Assembly: GCA_963828215.1 (NCBI GenBank)
Contig: CAWHFO010000052.1
Span: forward strand, 124,001 to 188,000
Direction: 5' to 3'
Source: CAVTJL01 sp963828215
GTDB taxonomy: Bacteria; Pseudomonadota; Alphaproteobacteria; Geminicoccales; Geminicoccaceae
Length of the DNA stretch: 64,000 nt
Part shown: one piece after another, positions 9,149 to 18,043 of the stretch
Position numbering within the stretch: position 1 is the stretch's first letter
How the letters are laid out: every line of letters starts with the position of its first letter
Made by a program: the position numbers and the translations under genes
The notes under the pieces: generated by a model
Told to the model about the DNA's origin: nothing
Seen by the model: the letters and a program-made list of their open reading frames with translations, nothing else
The model's database searches: none

Positions 9149-9974
9149 TCACCCCTTGATGGCGCCCATGGCCAGGCCGCGAACCAGATGGCGCTGCAGC
9201 ACCATCATGAACAGCACGATGGGCAACATGATCCCGATCGCCGCCGCGGCGGAGAGCGACCAGTAGTTGATGTCCTCGCCGCCATACTCGGCGATGGCGA
9301 CCGGCAGGGTTTTCGTATGCGGGCCGGTCAGCACCAGCGCGAACAGGAACTCGTTGTAGGCCAGGAGCAGGCTGAAGAGCGAGGTGACCCACAAGCCCGG
9401 GCGCACCACCGGCAGCGCCACGCGCGTAAAGGTCTGCCAGAGGTTGCAGCCGTCGATGCAGGCGGCCTCGTCCAGCTCGATCGGCACATCGACGAAGAAG
9501 CTGCGCATCAGCCAGATGGTGAAGGGCTGGTTGATGGCGACCAGGGCCAGCACCATGACGGCATAGGTGTCGATCAGGTTCACGAACCGCGCCAGCACGA
9601 AGAACGGGATGGCGAGGAGGATGTGGGGGAACATCCGGATGGCCAGGAGGCCGAACAGCAGCCCCTGCGCGCTTGCGCCCGCGCATCCGGGAGAGGCCGT
9701 AGGCCGCCATGGTGCCGATCGGCACCGAGATGCCGACCGTGCAGACGGCGATGATCACGCTGTTGATCAGGAACCGCCAGAACTCCTTCTCGACCCAGAC
9801 CTGATAGTGGAACTCGAAGGTGGGGGTGAAGACGAGGACGGGCGGCGTCGCGAACGCGTCGACCGGCAGCTTGATCGAGGTCAGGAAGGCCCAGATGATG
9901 GGCGTCAGGTTGACCGCGGTGAACCCGCAGAGCGCGACAAAGAGAAAAAGCTGGGTGTGGAGCTTGGGGCGCAT
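9149..9974 (-). CDS. Carbohydrate-type ABC permease, MalG-like (one frameshift)
   Basis: It starts MRPKLHTQLFLFVALCGFTA and has six predicted helices. The EAA loop reads DEAACIDGCNLWQTFTRVAL, as in MalG/UgpE-type permeases. Near 9670 an extra C (aag-c-gcg on the coding strand) shifts the frame; the C-terminal half runs from MFPHILLAIPFFVLARF to GAIKG. Its start shares one base with the stop of the upstream permease (TGATG). It forms the membrane channel with that protein. Confidence 0.8.
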
Positions 9975-10840
9975 CAGGCGGCACCCCGCTCGCGCCGGTA
10001 GACGACCGCGATCATCAGGAGGATCAGCGCCGCCGTGAAGAGCAGCGTCAGCACGCCCAGCGCCGAGGCCTTGCCGACCTCCAGGAGGCGGAAGGCCAGG
10101 GCGTAGGTGTACATGGTGACGGTCTCGGTGGCGGTGCCCGGGCCGCCCGCCGTCAGCACGTAGACGCTGTCGAAGAAGCGGAAGGAATCCATGATCCGGA
10201 TGGACAGCACGAAGACGATGAGCGGCCGGATCGCCGGCAGCATCACCCGGGTGAGCTGCGTCCAGTTGCCGGCGCCGTCCATGGTCGCCGATTCGATCTG
10301 GCTCTGGTCGACCGTGTTGAGCCCGGCGTAGAGCACGAGGATCATGAAGGGCGTGAACTGCCAGGCGTCGCCCAGGATCACGACCAGCCGCGCCCAGCCG
10401 GGCGAGCCCAGCCAGTCCGGCGGGTAGAGGTTGAGGGCGATGAAGATGCCGTCCAGAAGCCCCCAGCGGCCCATGAAGATCCAGCGCAGGAAGAGGGCCG
10501 CCACGACCGGCGTCACGATGTGCGGCAGGAAGAGCAGAAGGTTGAGGCCGCGCACGCCGAAGGTGAGCCTGTAGAGGCCGAAGGCGACGGCGAGCCCGAG
10601 CACGAACTCGAGCGCCACCGCCGAGCCCACGATGAACACCGTCTTGCCGAGCGAGCCCCAGAAGCGCTCGTCGGCGAGCAGGGCCGAATAGTTGCCCAGG
10701 CCGATGAAGCTCGGCTGCTGGCCGCCCAGATAGTAGTTGAAGAAGCTCAGATAGACCGCATAGCCCAGCGGGTAGAAGAGCACGAGCGCCAGCACCACGG
10801 CGCTCGGCACGAGAAAGAGCCACAAGGCCCCGCTGGGCAT
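9974..10840 (-). CDS. Carbohydrate-type ABC permease, MalF-like
   Basis: 288 aa with six helices, beginning MPSGALWLFLVPSAVVLALV. The EAA-type loop ESATMDGAGNWTQLTRVMLP and the trailing LTAGGPGTATETVTMYTY are typical of MalF/UgpA permeases. It lies between the binding-protein gene and the MalG-like gene in the same operon. No ATPase gene is visible in this operon, so the transporter must borrow an MsmK/UgpC-type ATPase encoded elsewhere, possibly the one at 30.1 kb (inference). Confidence 0.85.
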   Translation of the reverse strand: MPSGALWLFLVPSAVVLALVLFYPLGYAVYLSFFNYYLGGQQPSFIGLGNYSALLADERFWGSLGKTVFIVGSAVALEFVLGLAVAFGLYRLTFGVRGLNLLLFLPHIVTPVVAALFLRWIFMGRWGLLDGIFIALNLYPPDWLGSPGWARLVVILGDAWQFTPFMILVLYAGLNTVDQSQIESATMDGAGNWTQLTRVMLPAIRPLIVFVLSIRIMDSFRFFDSVYVLTAGGPGTATETVTMYTYALAFRLLEVGKASALGVLTLLFTAALILLMIAVVYRRERGAA

Positions 10841-10889
10841 GCATGCCGGAAGCCCTATCGGCCGACAGGGGGTGCTGGCGACGTCCCGC

Positions 10890-12155
10890 TCAGAGCTTGT
10901 AGCCGCGGCTCTTCAGGAGGTCGGTCGTCTCCTGCGCCGCCGCATCCATCGCCGGCTTCACCTCCATCTCGCCGGTCAGCGCCTGCAGCGTCCGCCTGGA
11001 GATGAACTCGCCGCACTCGTAGAACTCGGGGAGCGGCGGGAAGGGGACGGCGGTCTTCAGCGAGGCCAGCACCGCCGGATAGTGGCGGAACTTCTTCGCG
11101 AACTCCGGGTCGTTGAGCACGGCGCTTCGCGGCGGCACCATCAGCGCCGCCGCGCCGCGCATGCTGGCCTCGCTCGAGGAGGTGGCAATGATGCGGAACA
11201 GCAGGTCCGGGTCCTGCTTGCTGAAGGCCGAGATGGCGTAGCCGTCGCCCGAGAGGCGCGCATGGCCGTCCGGCGCCGCCTCCCAGTCGATCTTGCCGAC
11301 GACGCGCGACTTCTTGGGATCGTCCATGGCCGCGGCCCGGGTCGCCCACTGCAGGCCCATCACCGCCAGGTCCTGCTGGAAGGCCAGCGTGCACTCGTCG
11401 TTGGCGGCGGAGGTGAACCCGCGCTGGGCATACTGGGTCATCTCCTTGAGCTTGGTGACCGCGGCCACGCCCTTCTCGTCGTTGAAGAGGGGGTGCCAGC
11501 TCCTTGTCGAACCAGCCGTCGCCCAGCGCGTTGATGAACCAGCTCGTCTCGTTGATGCTGGCATCGACGGGCTTCTGGCAGCTGATCGTCCCGGCGCGGG
11601 CGCGGGCTGTTCATCTCCTTGGCGAGACGCAATATATTCGTCGATGGTCTTCGGCGGCTGCTTGCCCGCCGCGTCCAGCAGGTCCTTCCGATAGAAGAAG
11701 AGCATCACGTTGACCGTGTGCGGCAGGACGTAGAGCTTGCCGTCGTAGCGATACGCGTTCAGCACCGATTCGGGATAGTCGGCGAAATCGTACTGCTCCT
11801 TGTACTTCGCCCACAGATCGTCGAGCGGGCGGAGCCAGCCGTTCTTCGCGTATTTCAGGACCGTGCTGTCGCTGGCATAGACGATGTCGATGGTGTCGGC
11901 CTGCGACGACATGGCGATGGTGGCGAGCTCGTTCGCCTTGTCGAACGGCATCAGCTGGGTGTTGACCTCGACGCCCGGAATCGCGGTCCGCATCTTCTCC
12001 GCATAGTATTCGAGGGCGGGGTAGCGGTGGCTGATCATCTGCACCGTGCCGGCCGCGCGCGCGGGCCTGGCGCCGGCCGCCACCGCGGATCCGGCGAGCA
12101 TGGCGGCGGAAAGATGCTGCATGGCACGCCGCCGGCTGACGCTTTGTCCTGTCAT
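10890..12155 (-). CDS. Extracellular solute-binding protein, Tat-exported (three clustered frameshifts)
   Basis: 421 residues as read. The N-terminus SRRRAMQHLSAAMLAGSAVA has the twin-arginine pattern of a Tat signal ending near ARAAG. The fold is that of family 1 solute-binding proteins. Between about 11505 and 11625 the reading is scrambled: three extra bases restore the frame overall. Corrected, the stretch reads AKEMNSPRPGTISCQKPVDA and then NETSWFINALGDGWFDKELA. It is the first gene of the minus-strand uptake/catabolism operon. The substrate is unknown, probably an organic acid or aromatic-linked sugar. Confidence 0.8.
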   Translation of the reverse strand: MTGQSVSRRRAMQHLSAAMLAGSAVAAGARPARAAGTVQMISHRYPALEYYAEKMRTAIPGVEVNTQLMPFDKANELATIAMSSQADTIDIVYASDSTVLKYAKNGWLRPLDDLWAKYKEQYDFADYPESVLNAYRYDGKLYVLPHTVNVMLFFYRKDLLDAAGKQPPKTIDEYIASRQGDEQPAPAPGRSAARSPSMPASTRRAGSSTRWATAGSTRSWHPLFNDEKGVAAVTKLKEMTQYAQRGFTSAANDECTLAFQQDLAVMGLQWATRAAAMDDPKKSRVVGKIDWEAAPDGHARLSGDGYAISAFSKQDPDLLFRIIATSSSEASMRGAAALMVPPRSAVLNDPEFAKKFRHYPAVLASLKTAVPFPPLPEFYECGEFISRRTLQALTGEMEVKPAMDAAAQETTDLLKSRGYKL

Positions 12156-12430
12156 TGTCGCCTCCCTCGGGTCTGACAGCCGTCCCGTGGCCGATCACCC
12201 GCTCGGGGCCCCGGCGCATTGATGCGGCGGAATAACGCGGCCCTGGCCCGCGGTTGTCAACCCGGTTCTCCCCCGGGCACCGGGTGCTTCTTCTCCCTAG
12301 AGGTCGAGGCCCGGGCGAGTGGGCGGCTCGGCACTTGCTTTCTCGGCCGCGCGATCCGATCAAGCCCGCGGCGTCGCGTGGCGTCCGGGACGGGGGGCCG
12401 GCTCCGCGGCCCCGAGCGGGAGGTGGAACG

Positions 12431-13489
12431 ATGACGAGCTACAGGATCGCGGTCATTCCCGGCGACGGCATCGGCCTGGAGGTGGTGCCCGAGGGTCTGC
12501 GGGCCGTCGAGAAGGCGGCCGGCCGCTTCGGCATCGGCATCGAGTGGGAGCATCTGGACTGGAGCTGCGCCCACTGGGAGAAGCACGGCCGGATGATGCC
12601 CGAGGACGGGCTCGAGCGGATCGCCCAGCACGACGGGATCTTCCTCGGCGCCGTGGGCTGGCCCAGCGTGCCGGACCACGTCTCGCTCTGGGGCCTCCTG
12701 ATCCCGATCCGCCGGCGCTTCGACCAATACGTCAACCTGCGCCCCGTGCGCCTGTTCGAGGGCGTGCCCTGCCCGCTGGCGGGACGGAAGCCCGGCGACA
12801 TCGACTTCCTGATCGTCCGCGAGAACTGCGAGGGCGAATATTCGGAGATGGGCGGCCGCATCTATCGCGGCACCGAGCAGGAGATGGCCATCCAGGAATC
12901 GATCTTCACCCGACACGGGGTCGACCGGATCCTTCGCTACGCCTTCGAGCTGGCCCGCACGCGGCCGCGCCGGCACCTGACCTCGGCCACCAAGTCGAAC
13001 GGCATCATCCACACCATGCCCTTCTGGGACGAGCGCTTCCGCGCCATCAAGGCCGCCTATCCCGAGATCGAGACGGCCCAGTACCATATCGACATCCTGA
13101 CCGCCCACTTCGTCCGCTTCCCGGACCGCTTCGACGTCGTCGTGGGCTCGAACCTCTTCGGCGACATCCTCTCCGACCTCGGCCCCGCCGTCACCGGCAC
13201 CATCGGCATCGCGCCCTCGGCGAACATCAACCCCGAGCGCGCGCATCCCTCGATGTTCGAGCCGGTCCACGGCTCGGCCCCCGACATCGCCGGCCAGGGC
13301 ATCGCCAACCCGATCGGCCAGATCTGGTCGGGTGCCATGATGCTCGACCATCTGGGCCACGGCGATGCGGCGGCGGCGATCGTCGGCGCCATCGAGCGGG
13401 TGCTCGCGGCCGGCAGCTGCCGGACGCCGGACATGGGCGGCAGGGCCACCACGGAGACCCTCGGCAAGGCCATCGCCGCCGAGATCTGA
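12431..13489 (+). CDS. Tartrate dehydrogenase/decarboxylase-like, isocitrate/isopropylmalate dehydrogenase family
   Basis: 352 aa, starting MTSYRIAVIPGDGIGLEVVP eight bases after GGGAGGTGG. The isopropylmalate-dehydrogenase fold is clear from the PGDGIG start, the substrate loop LRPVRLFEG, FLIVRENCEGEYSEMGGRIY, the catalytic TSATKSNGI and EPVHGSAPDIAGQGIANPIG. The W-P-S-VPDHVS stretch is like the tartrate dehydrogenase branch (NAD-dependent oxidation/decarboxylation of tartrate or malate). It is divergent from the solute-binding protein gene across a 275-bp intergenic region with no recognisable motif, which may serve both operons. Confidence 0.8.
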   Translation: MTSYRIAVIPGDGIGLEVVPEGLRAVEKAAGRFGIGIEWEHLDWSCAHWEKHGRMMPEDGLERIAQHDGIFLGAVGWPSVPDHVSLWGLLIPIRRRFDQYVNLRPVRLFEGVPCPLAGRKPGDIDFLIVRENCEGEYSEMGGRIYRGTEQEMAIQESIFTRHGVDRILRYAFELARTRPRRHLTSATKSNGIIHTMPFWDERFRAIKAAYPEIETAQYHIDILTAHFVRFPDRFDVVVGSNLFGDILSDLGPAVTGTIGIAPSANINPERAHPSMFEPVHGSAPDIAGQGIANPIGQIWSGAMMLDHLGHGDAAAAIVGAIERVLAAGSCRTPDMGGRATTETLGKAIAAEI

Positions 13490-13517
13490 GGCGCCCGGCC
13501 GGCCCGCGGAGACCGCG

Positions 13518-14789
13518 CTGTCCCCCCTCGATCTGACCGCCCTGCTGCTCGGGCTGGCCGCCCTCTTCGGCTACCTGAACTACCGGTTCCTCAAGCTCCC
13601 GACGACCGTCGGCCTCCTGCTCATCGCCCTCGTCGTCTCGCTCTGCCTGGTCGGCGTCGACCACCTGCTTCCGTCGATGGGCCTCAGGGACCGCGTGAAG
13701 GGCCTGCTCGCCACGGCCGATCTGCCGCATACCCTCCTCGACGGTGCCTTGAGCTTTCTCCTCTATGCCGGGGCCCTGAACGTCCCGATCGCCGATCTCT
13801 GGCAGCGCAAGGTCACGGTGCTGGTGCTGGCCACCGTCGGCGTGGCCCTCTCGACCGCGCTGATGGGCGGCGGCATGTGGCTGGTCTTCGACCTCCTGGG
13901 CCAGCCCATGCCGCTCGTCTGGACCCTGGTGCTGGGTGCCGCGGTGGCGGCGACCGATCCGGTGGCGGTGCTGGGCGTGCTGAAACGCGTCGGGCTGCCG
14001 CCCACGCTCCAGGCGACGGTGGCCGGAGAAAGCCTCTTCAACGACGGGGTCGCCGTCGTCGTCTTCACCATCCTGCTCGGGCTCGCGACGCGCGGCCAGT
14101 CCTCGCTCGACCCCGGCCATATCGCCGGCCTCTTCCTCATCGAGGCGGTGGGCGGCGGGGCTCTGGGCCTCGCCACCGGCTATGTGGCCTTTCTGGCGAT
14201 GCGGGGGATCGACGAGCACAATCTCGAGCTCATGGTCTCCCTGGCCCTCGTCACGGTCACCTACAGCCTCGCCCACCGCCTCGGCATGTCGGGGCCGATC
14301 GCGGTGGTGGTGGCAGGCCTGCTGATCGGCAACCACGCCACCCGCTATGCGATGAGCGACACGACGCGGGAGAATCTCTCGACGTTCTGGCGGCTGATCG
14401 ACGAGATCCTGAACGCTCTTCTTTTCCTCGTCATCGGCTTCGAGGTCGTCGTTCTGCAGCTCGATCCGCCGATGCTGCTGGCAGCACTCCTCGCCATCGT
14501 CGTCAGCCTGATCGTCCGGCTGGTCAGCGTGACGCTGCCGGTCCTGGCGCTCCACCTCCACGCGCGGCGGAAGGCGCTGGCCGTGGCCGTCCTCACCTGG
14601 GGCGGGCTCCGGGGCGGCATTGCCGTGGCCCTGGCGCTGAGCCTGCCTGCCGGCCCCTACCGCAACGACATCCTCACCGTCTGCTACGCCATCGTCGTCT
14701 TCACCATCACCGTCCAGGGCCTGACCCTCGAGCGCGTCGCCCGCCGCTTCGCGACGGAGGCGAGCCCGGAGCCGTCGCCCCCTCCCTGA
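13518..14789 (+). CDS. CPA1-type Na+/H+ antiporter (NhaP-like)
   Basis: About 423 aa with 12 predicted helices. The ion-binding core AAVAATDPVAVLGVLKRVGL and GESLFNDGVAVVVF carry the conserved aspartates of CPA1 antiporters, and TWGGLRGGIAVALALSLP is the usual late-helix motif. No ATG lies at a sensible position. CTG at 13518 (LSPLDLTALLLGLAALFG) gives a complete first helix and is my choice, but the start is uncertain. It follows the dehydrogenase gene by about 30 bp and may be co-transcribed. Confidence 0.8.
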   Translation: MSPLDLTALLLGLAALFGYLNYRFLKLPTTVGLLLIALVVSLCLVGVDHLLPSMGLRDRVKGLLATADLPHTLLDGALSFLLYAGALNVPIADLWQRKVTVLVLATVGVALSTALMGGGMWLVFDLLGQPMPLVWTLVLGAAVAATDPVAVLGVLKRVGLPPTLQATVAGESLFNDGVAVVVFTILLGLATRGQSSLDPGHIAGLFLIEAVGGGALGLATGYVAFLAMRGIDEHNLELMVSLALVTVTYSLAHRLGMSGPIAVVVAGLLIGNHATRYAMSDTTRENLSTFWRLIDEILNALLFLVIGFEVVVLQLDPPMLLAALLAIVVSLIVRLVSVTLPVLALHLHARRKALAVAVLTWGGLRGGIAVALALSLPAGPYRNDILTVCYAIVVFTITVQGLTLERVARRFATEASPEPSPPP

Positions 14790-14843
14790 GCGCGGCCTCG
14801 CCATGCCCACGCCGGGGCGGCTGGCCTTGGCCCTGAGGGTGCG

Positions 14844-15734
14844 TCAGGCGTCCCGGGCGGTGAGCCCCCGGACCCGCGCCTCCGGCAGGCCCCGGACGCC
14901 CGGCTCGAGGGCGAGAAGGGCACCGGCGAGAGGCTGGTCGGCCAAATGCTCCGGCTTGGCCATGAAGGTGGCGGAGGTGACGTAGAGGGTATCAAGGCTC
15001 TCGCCGCCGAAGGCGCAGCAGGTGGGGTTGGAGACGGGCAGGCGGATCGAGCGGTCGAGGCGGCCTTCGGGGTCGTAGCGGTTGAGGCGCCAAGTGCCGG
15101 GGACCGTCAGCCAATAGAAGCCTTCGGCGTCGACGGTGGCGCCGTCGGGATTGCCGCCGATGGCCTGCGGATCGAGGAAGACGCGGCGGTCGGCGATGGT
15201 GCCGCTGTCCGGATCGAAGCGCCAGGCCCAGACGGTCCGGGCCATGCTGTCGCCATAGTACATGGTGCGTCCGTCGGGGCTCCAGGCGAGCGCGTTCGAG
15301 ACGGTGACACCCTCGACCATGCGCGTGACGGTGCGGTCGGCATCGAGGCGGTAGAGGGCGCCGGCCCGGCGGTTGTGGGGGTTGTGCATCGAGCCGGCCC
15401 AGAAGCGGCCCTGGCGGTCGGGCTTGCCGTCGTTCATGCGATTGTCGGGCCGGTCGGGCTCGACCTCGGCGATGGGGTCGATGCGGCCCGTGGCCGGGTC
15501 GACGAGAGCAAAGGAGCGGTCGATCGCGGCGACGATGCCGCCCGTCTCGCGCAGCGCCAGGGAGCCTATGGCACCCGGCACCTTCAGGACCTGGTCGACG
15601 CCCGACAGCGGGTCGTAGCGATGGATCTCGCCGGCCAGGATGTTGACCCAGTAGAGCGCGCGCTGGCGCTGGTCCCAGAGCGCCCCCTCGCCGAGCTCGG
15701 CCCTGGCATCGACGACGCAGACGACGTCGCTCAT
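14844..15734 (-). CDS. SMP-30/gluconolactonase-family lactonase
   Basis: 296 aa beta-propeller enzyme. Metal-site blocks are visible: LGEGALWDQ (the first Glu), NDGKPDRQGRFWAGSM (Asn/Asp) and SPDGRTMYYGDS. Family members hydrolyse sugar-1,4/1,5-lactones made by sugar dehydrogenases. It is divergent from the ribose-type importer, 120 bp away, which supports a role in the breakdown of the sugar taken up by that importer. Confidence 0.85.
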   Translation of the reverse strand: MSDVVCVVDARAELGEGALWDQRQRALYWVNILAGEIHRYDPLSGVDQVLKVPGAIGSLALRETGGIVAAIDRSFALVDPATGRIDPIAEVEPDRPDNRMNDGKPDRQGRFWAGSMHNPHNRRAGALYRLDADRTVTRMVEGVTVSNALAWSPDGRTMYYGDSMARTVWAWRFDPDSGTIADRRVFLDPQAIGGNPDGATVDAEGFYWLTVPGTWRLNRYDPEGRLDRSIRLPVSNPTCCAFGGESLDTLYVTSATFMAKPEHLADQPLAGALLALEPGVRGLPEARVRGLTARDA

Positions 15735-15855
15735 GCCCGTCCCCCTTTTTGTCCAGATCGGATAGATGCCATCGTGACAGACGGTCGACTTCAGCCTATC
15801 CAGTGTAGTCGGAGGCTGACCATACACCAAGCACGACGCTCGCGCTTTTCGTCGG

Positions 15856-16881
15856 GTGCTCGTTCGGCCGGGACAAGACGGCGTGGCACAGGCGGCTGAC
15901 GTTCGCGACCTCGGTCGCATTCTCCGCAATCGCGACGTGGCGATAGCCTTGGTCGCCGTCGCCATTTTTCTGCTGTTCTCTTTCATTGCGCCGCACTTCT
16001 TCTCGGCGAACGTGGTGATCGACATCGCCAGACGCGCGGCCATCCTGGGCACGCTGGCGGTCGGCATGACGTTCCTGTTCGTCGGCGGAGAGCTCGACCT
16101 GTCGATCGGCTCGCACTACGGGTTCCTGCTGATCCTGCTGGCCGACCTGGTCCAGAAGGCGCATCTCGATCCCTGGCTCGCCTCGCTGGCCATCGTCGGG
16201 CTCGGCTGCGCCGTCGGCGCGGTCAACGGGCTGCTGGTCACCAGGATCGGGCTGCCGTCCTTCATCACGACGCTCGGCATGATGGCGCTGCTGCGCGGGG
16301 CGGCGAACACCGTCTCCGGCGGCTACCCCATACCGGCGAACAACACCAACCTGCCCTTCTATCTCGTCCTGCGCGCCGACCTGCCGGGGACGCGCGTGCC
16401 GGTGTCGTTCGCCGTCATGCTGGTGGTGGCGCTCGTCGGTGGCATCGTCCTGGCCAGGACGAAGCTCGGCAGCGACGTCTATGCCACCGGCGGCAATATC
16501 GAGGCCGCGCGCAACAACGGCATCGCGACCCGCCGCGTGAAGCTGCTCTCGTTCATCCTCATGGGCGGGCTGTGCGGGCTCGCGGCCACCCTCCTGTTCG
16601 GCCGGCTGGCCCTGGCGCCGCTGGGTGCCGGCACCAACCTCGAGCTCGAGGTCATCGCCGCCGTCATCATCGGCGGCACCTCGCTGTTCGGCGGCCGCGG
16701 CACGGTCTTCGGCAGCCTGGTCGGGGTCTTCATCCTCGGCATGCTGACCTCGGGCATCATCCTGGCCGGCGTGCGCGAATATTGGGACGGCGTGGCGACG
16801 GCGCTGGTCATCCTCGTCGCCGCCGGCCTCAACCTTCTCGTGCGGCGCAGCTCGGGCGGCCTCGCCCACGCGACGGAGTGA
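15856..16881 (+). CDS. Ribose/xylose-type ABC permease 1
   Basis: About 341 aa of the RbsC/AraH/XylH family, with 8-10 helices. Conserved blocks are GMTFLFVGGELDLSIGSHYG, GLPSFITTLGMMALLRG and IIGGTSLFGGRGTVFGSLVG. GTG at 15856 is the farthest plausible start; GTG at 15883 (VAQAADVRDLGRIL) is equally possible. It is the first gene of an importer operon and is paralogous to the permease at 18.8 kb, so the channel is likely a heterodimer. Confidence 0.85.
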   Translation: MLVRPGQDGVAQAADVRDLGRILRNRDVAIALVAVAIFLLFSFIAPHFFSANVVIDIARRAAILGTLAVGMTFLFVGGELDLSIGSHYGFLLILLADLVQKAHLDPWLASLAIVGLGCAVGAVNGLLVTRIGLPSFITTLGMMALLRGAANTVSGGYPIPANNTNLPFYLVLRADLPGTRVPVSFAVMLVVALVGGIVLARTKLGSDVYATGGNIEAARNNGIATRRVKLLSFILMGGLCGLAATLLFGRLALAPLGAGTNLELEVIAAVIIGGTSLFGGRGTVFGSLVGVFILGMLTSGIILAGVREYWDGVATALVILVAAGLNLLVRRSSGGLAHATE

Positions 16882-16931
16882 CCAGGCCCCCACCTATCGA
16901 AGCCTCGAGTGACCGATCAGGGAGAGAAGGA

Positions 16932-17990
16932 ATGAGCGACAGCAGGAAGACGAGCCGCCGTGGGATCATCGGCGGCGGGGTCGGCGTGGGTGCCGCGGGC
17001 CTGCTCGCGGTGACCATGGGCGTGCCCGTGCCGGGCCTCGCGGCGGAGGGCGACTGGGGCCCGGCGCGGAAGCTCGTCTGGGTGCCGCAGGCGCTGGGCG
17101 ACTGGGACACGGCCATGCAGGTCGGCTACCGCGACTTCTGCGGCATGGTCGGCTGGTCCTATCAGCGGGTCGGCAACCCCAACTACTCGGTCGAGAACCA
17201 CGTCGAGCAGGTCAACAACGCGATCGCGTCGGGTGCCGACGTCATCGCCACCGAGCTCGAGAGCGAGGGTCTCGTCGGCAGCTTCGAGAGCGGCATCCAG
17301 GCCGGCATCGCCATGGTGATCACCGACCAGGGGATCGAGGCCGAGGCCGCGTCCCTGAACCTCGGCATCATCAACCAGGACGAGCTTCAGGCGGGCGTCA
17401 TCAACGGCACGGCCGCCGCCCGCTTCGCGCAGAAGCAGACGGGCAAGAAGGAGGGCGTCATCGTCCTCGGCAACGGCAATCCCGGCTCGACCTCGATCGA
17501 CAAGCGCCAGAACGGCAGCAAGCAGGGCATCGAGGCCTACAACAAGGCGAACGGGACGACCTTCACCTTCGAGGCGTTCCCCGACAACTCGTTCGGCGAG
17601 ATGACCGAGTCGGTGCAGAAATGGACCGCCAAGATCGACGAGAAGGGCTCGAGCCTGGTGGGCGCCATCGGCACCGGCAACCCGCTGCCGATCGTCCAGG
17701 CCATGAAGGAGCGCAACTTCAAGCCCGGCCAGATCGCCTGCGGCTCGACCGACATCCCGCCCGCCCATCAGAAGGCCATCGCCGACGGCTGGGTCCAGTG
17801 GGGCATCGACCAGCAGTTCTATCTGATGGGCTTCCTCGCTGCGGCGACCGCCTGGGTGCAGCTGGAACGAAAATACCCCTATCCCACGATTCACACCGGG
17901 GGCGAGCTGGTGACGGCCGACGACCTCAAGGACGTGGGTGCCCGCACCGACATCTGGGTGGCCAAGGCCAAGGCCTACGGCTTCATGTGA
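16932..17990 (+). CDS. Periplasmic sugar-binding protein, Tat-exported
   Basis: 352 aa, starting MSDSRKTSRRGIIGGGVGVG after GGAGAGAAGG. The twin arginine in TSRRGIIGG and the AA cleavage region near PVPGLAAEG indicate Tat export. The body is a type I periplasmic binding protein (VNNAIASGADVIATELE, NGNPGSTSIDKRQNGSKQG). It binds a sugar or sugar-like ligand for the flanking permeases and is followed by a strong intercistronic hairpin. Confidence 0.85.
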   Translation: MSDSRKTSRRGIIGGGVGVGAAGLLAVTMGVPVPGLAAEGDWGPARKLVWVPQALGDWDTAMQVGYRDFCGMVGWSYQRVGNPNYSVENHVEQVNNAIASGADVIATELESEGLVGSFESGIQAGIAMVITDQGIEAEAASLNLGIINQDELQAGVINGTAAARFAQKQTGKKEGVIVLGNGNPGSTSIDKRQNGSKQGIEAYNKANGTTFTFEAFPDNSFGEMTESVQKWTAKIDEKGSSLVGAIGTGNPLPIVQAMKERNFKPGQIACGSTDIPPAHQKAIADGWVQWGIDQQFYLMGFLAAATAWVQLERKYPYPTIHTGGELVTADDLKDVGARTDIWVAKAKAYGFM

Positions 17991-17996
17991 GGCGCT

Positions 17997-18026
17997 CGGG
18001 GGGCGCCGGCCTTTCGGCGCCTCCCG
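17997..18026 (+). promoter_or_regulatory. Intercistronic hairpin after the binding-protein gene
   Basis: Bases 18002-18008 (GGCGCCG) pair perfectly with 18015-18021 (CGGCGCC) around a 6-nt loop, and the stem extends outward through G-C pairs to about 12 bp (17997-18026). There is no T-run, so it is not an ordinary terminator. Such hairpins after binding-protein genes commonly protect the upstream mRNA from 3' exonucleases and raise binding-protein levels over transporter levels (established for other operons; inferred here). Confidence 0.5.
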
Positions 18027-18043
18027 CCGGGGAACGCGCAACG

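Noticed and set aside
12156..12430. Riboswitch or attenuator in the divergent 275-bp region
   Set aside because: No conserved aptamer pattern or terminator stem with T-run could be identified.
18001..18025. Rho-independent terminator in the sugar operon
   Set aside because: The stem is strong but there is no T-run, and the operon continues 20 bp later.
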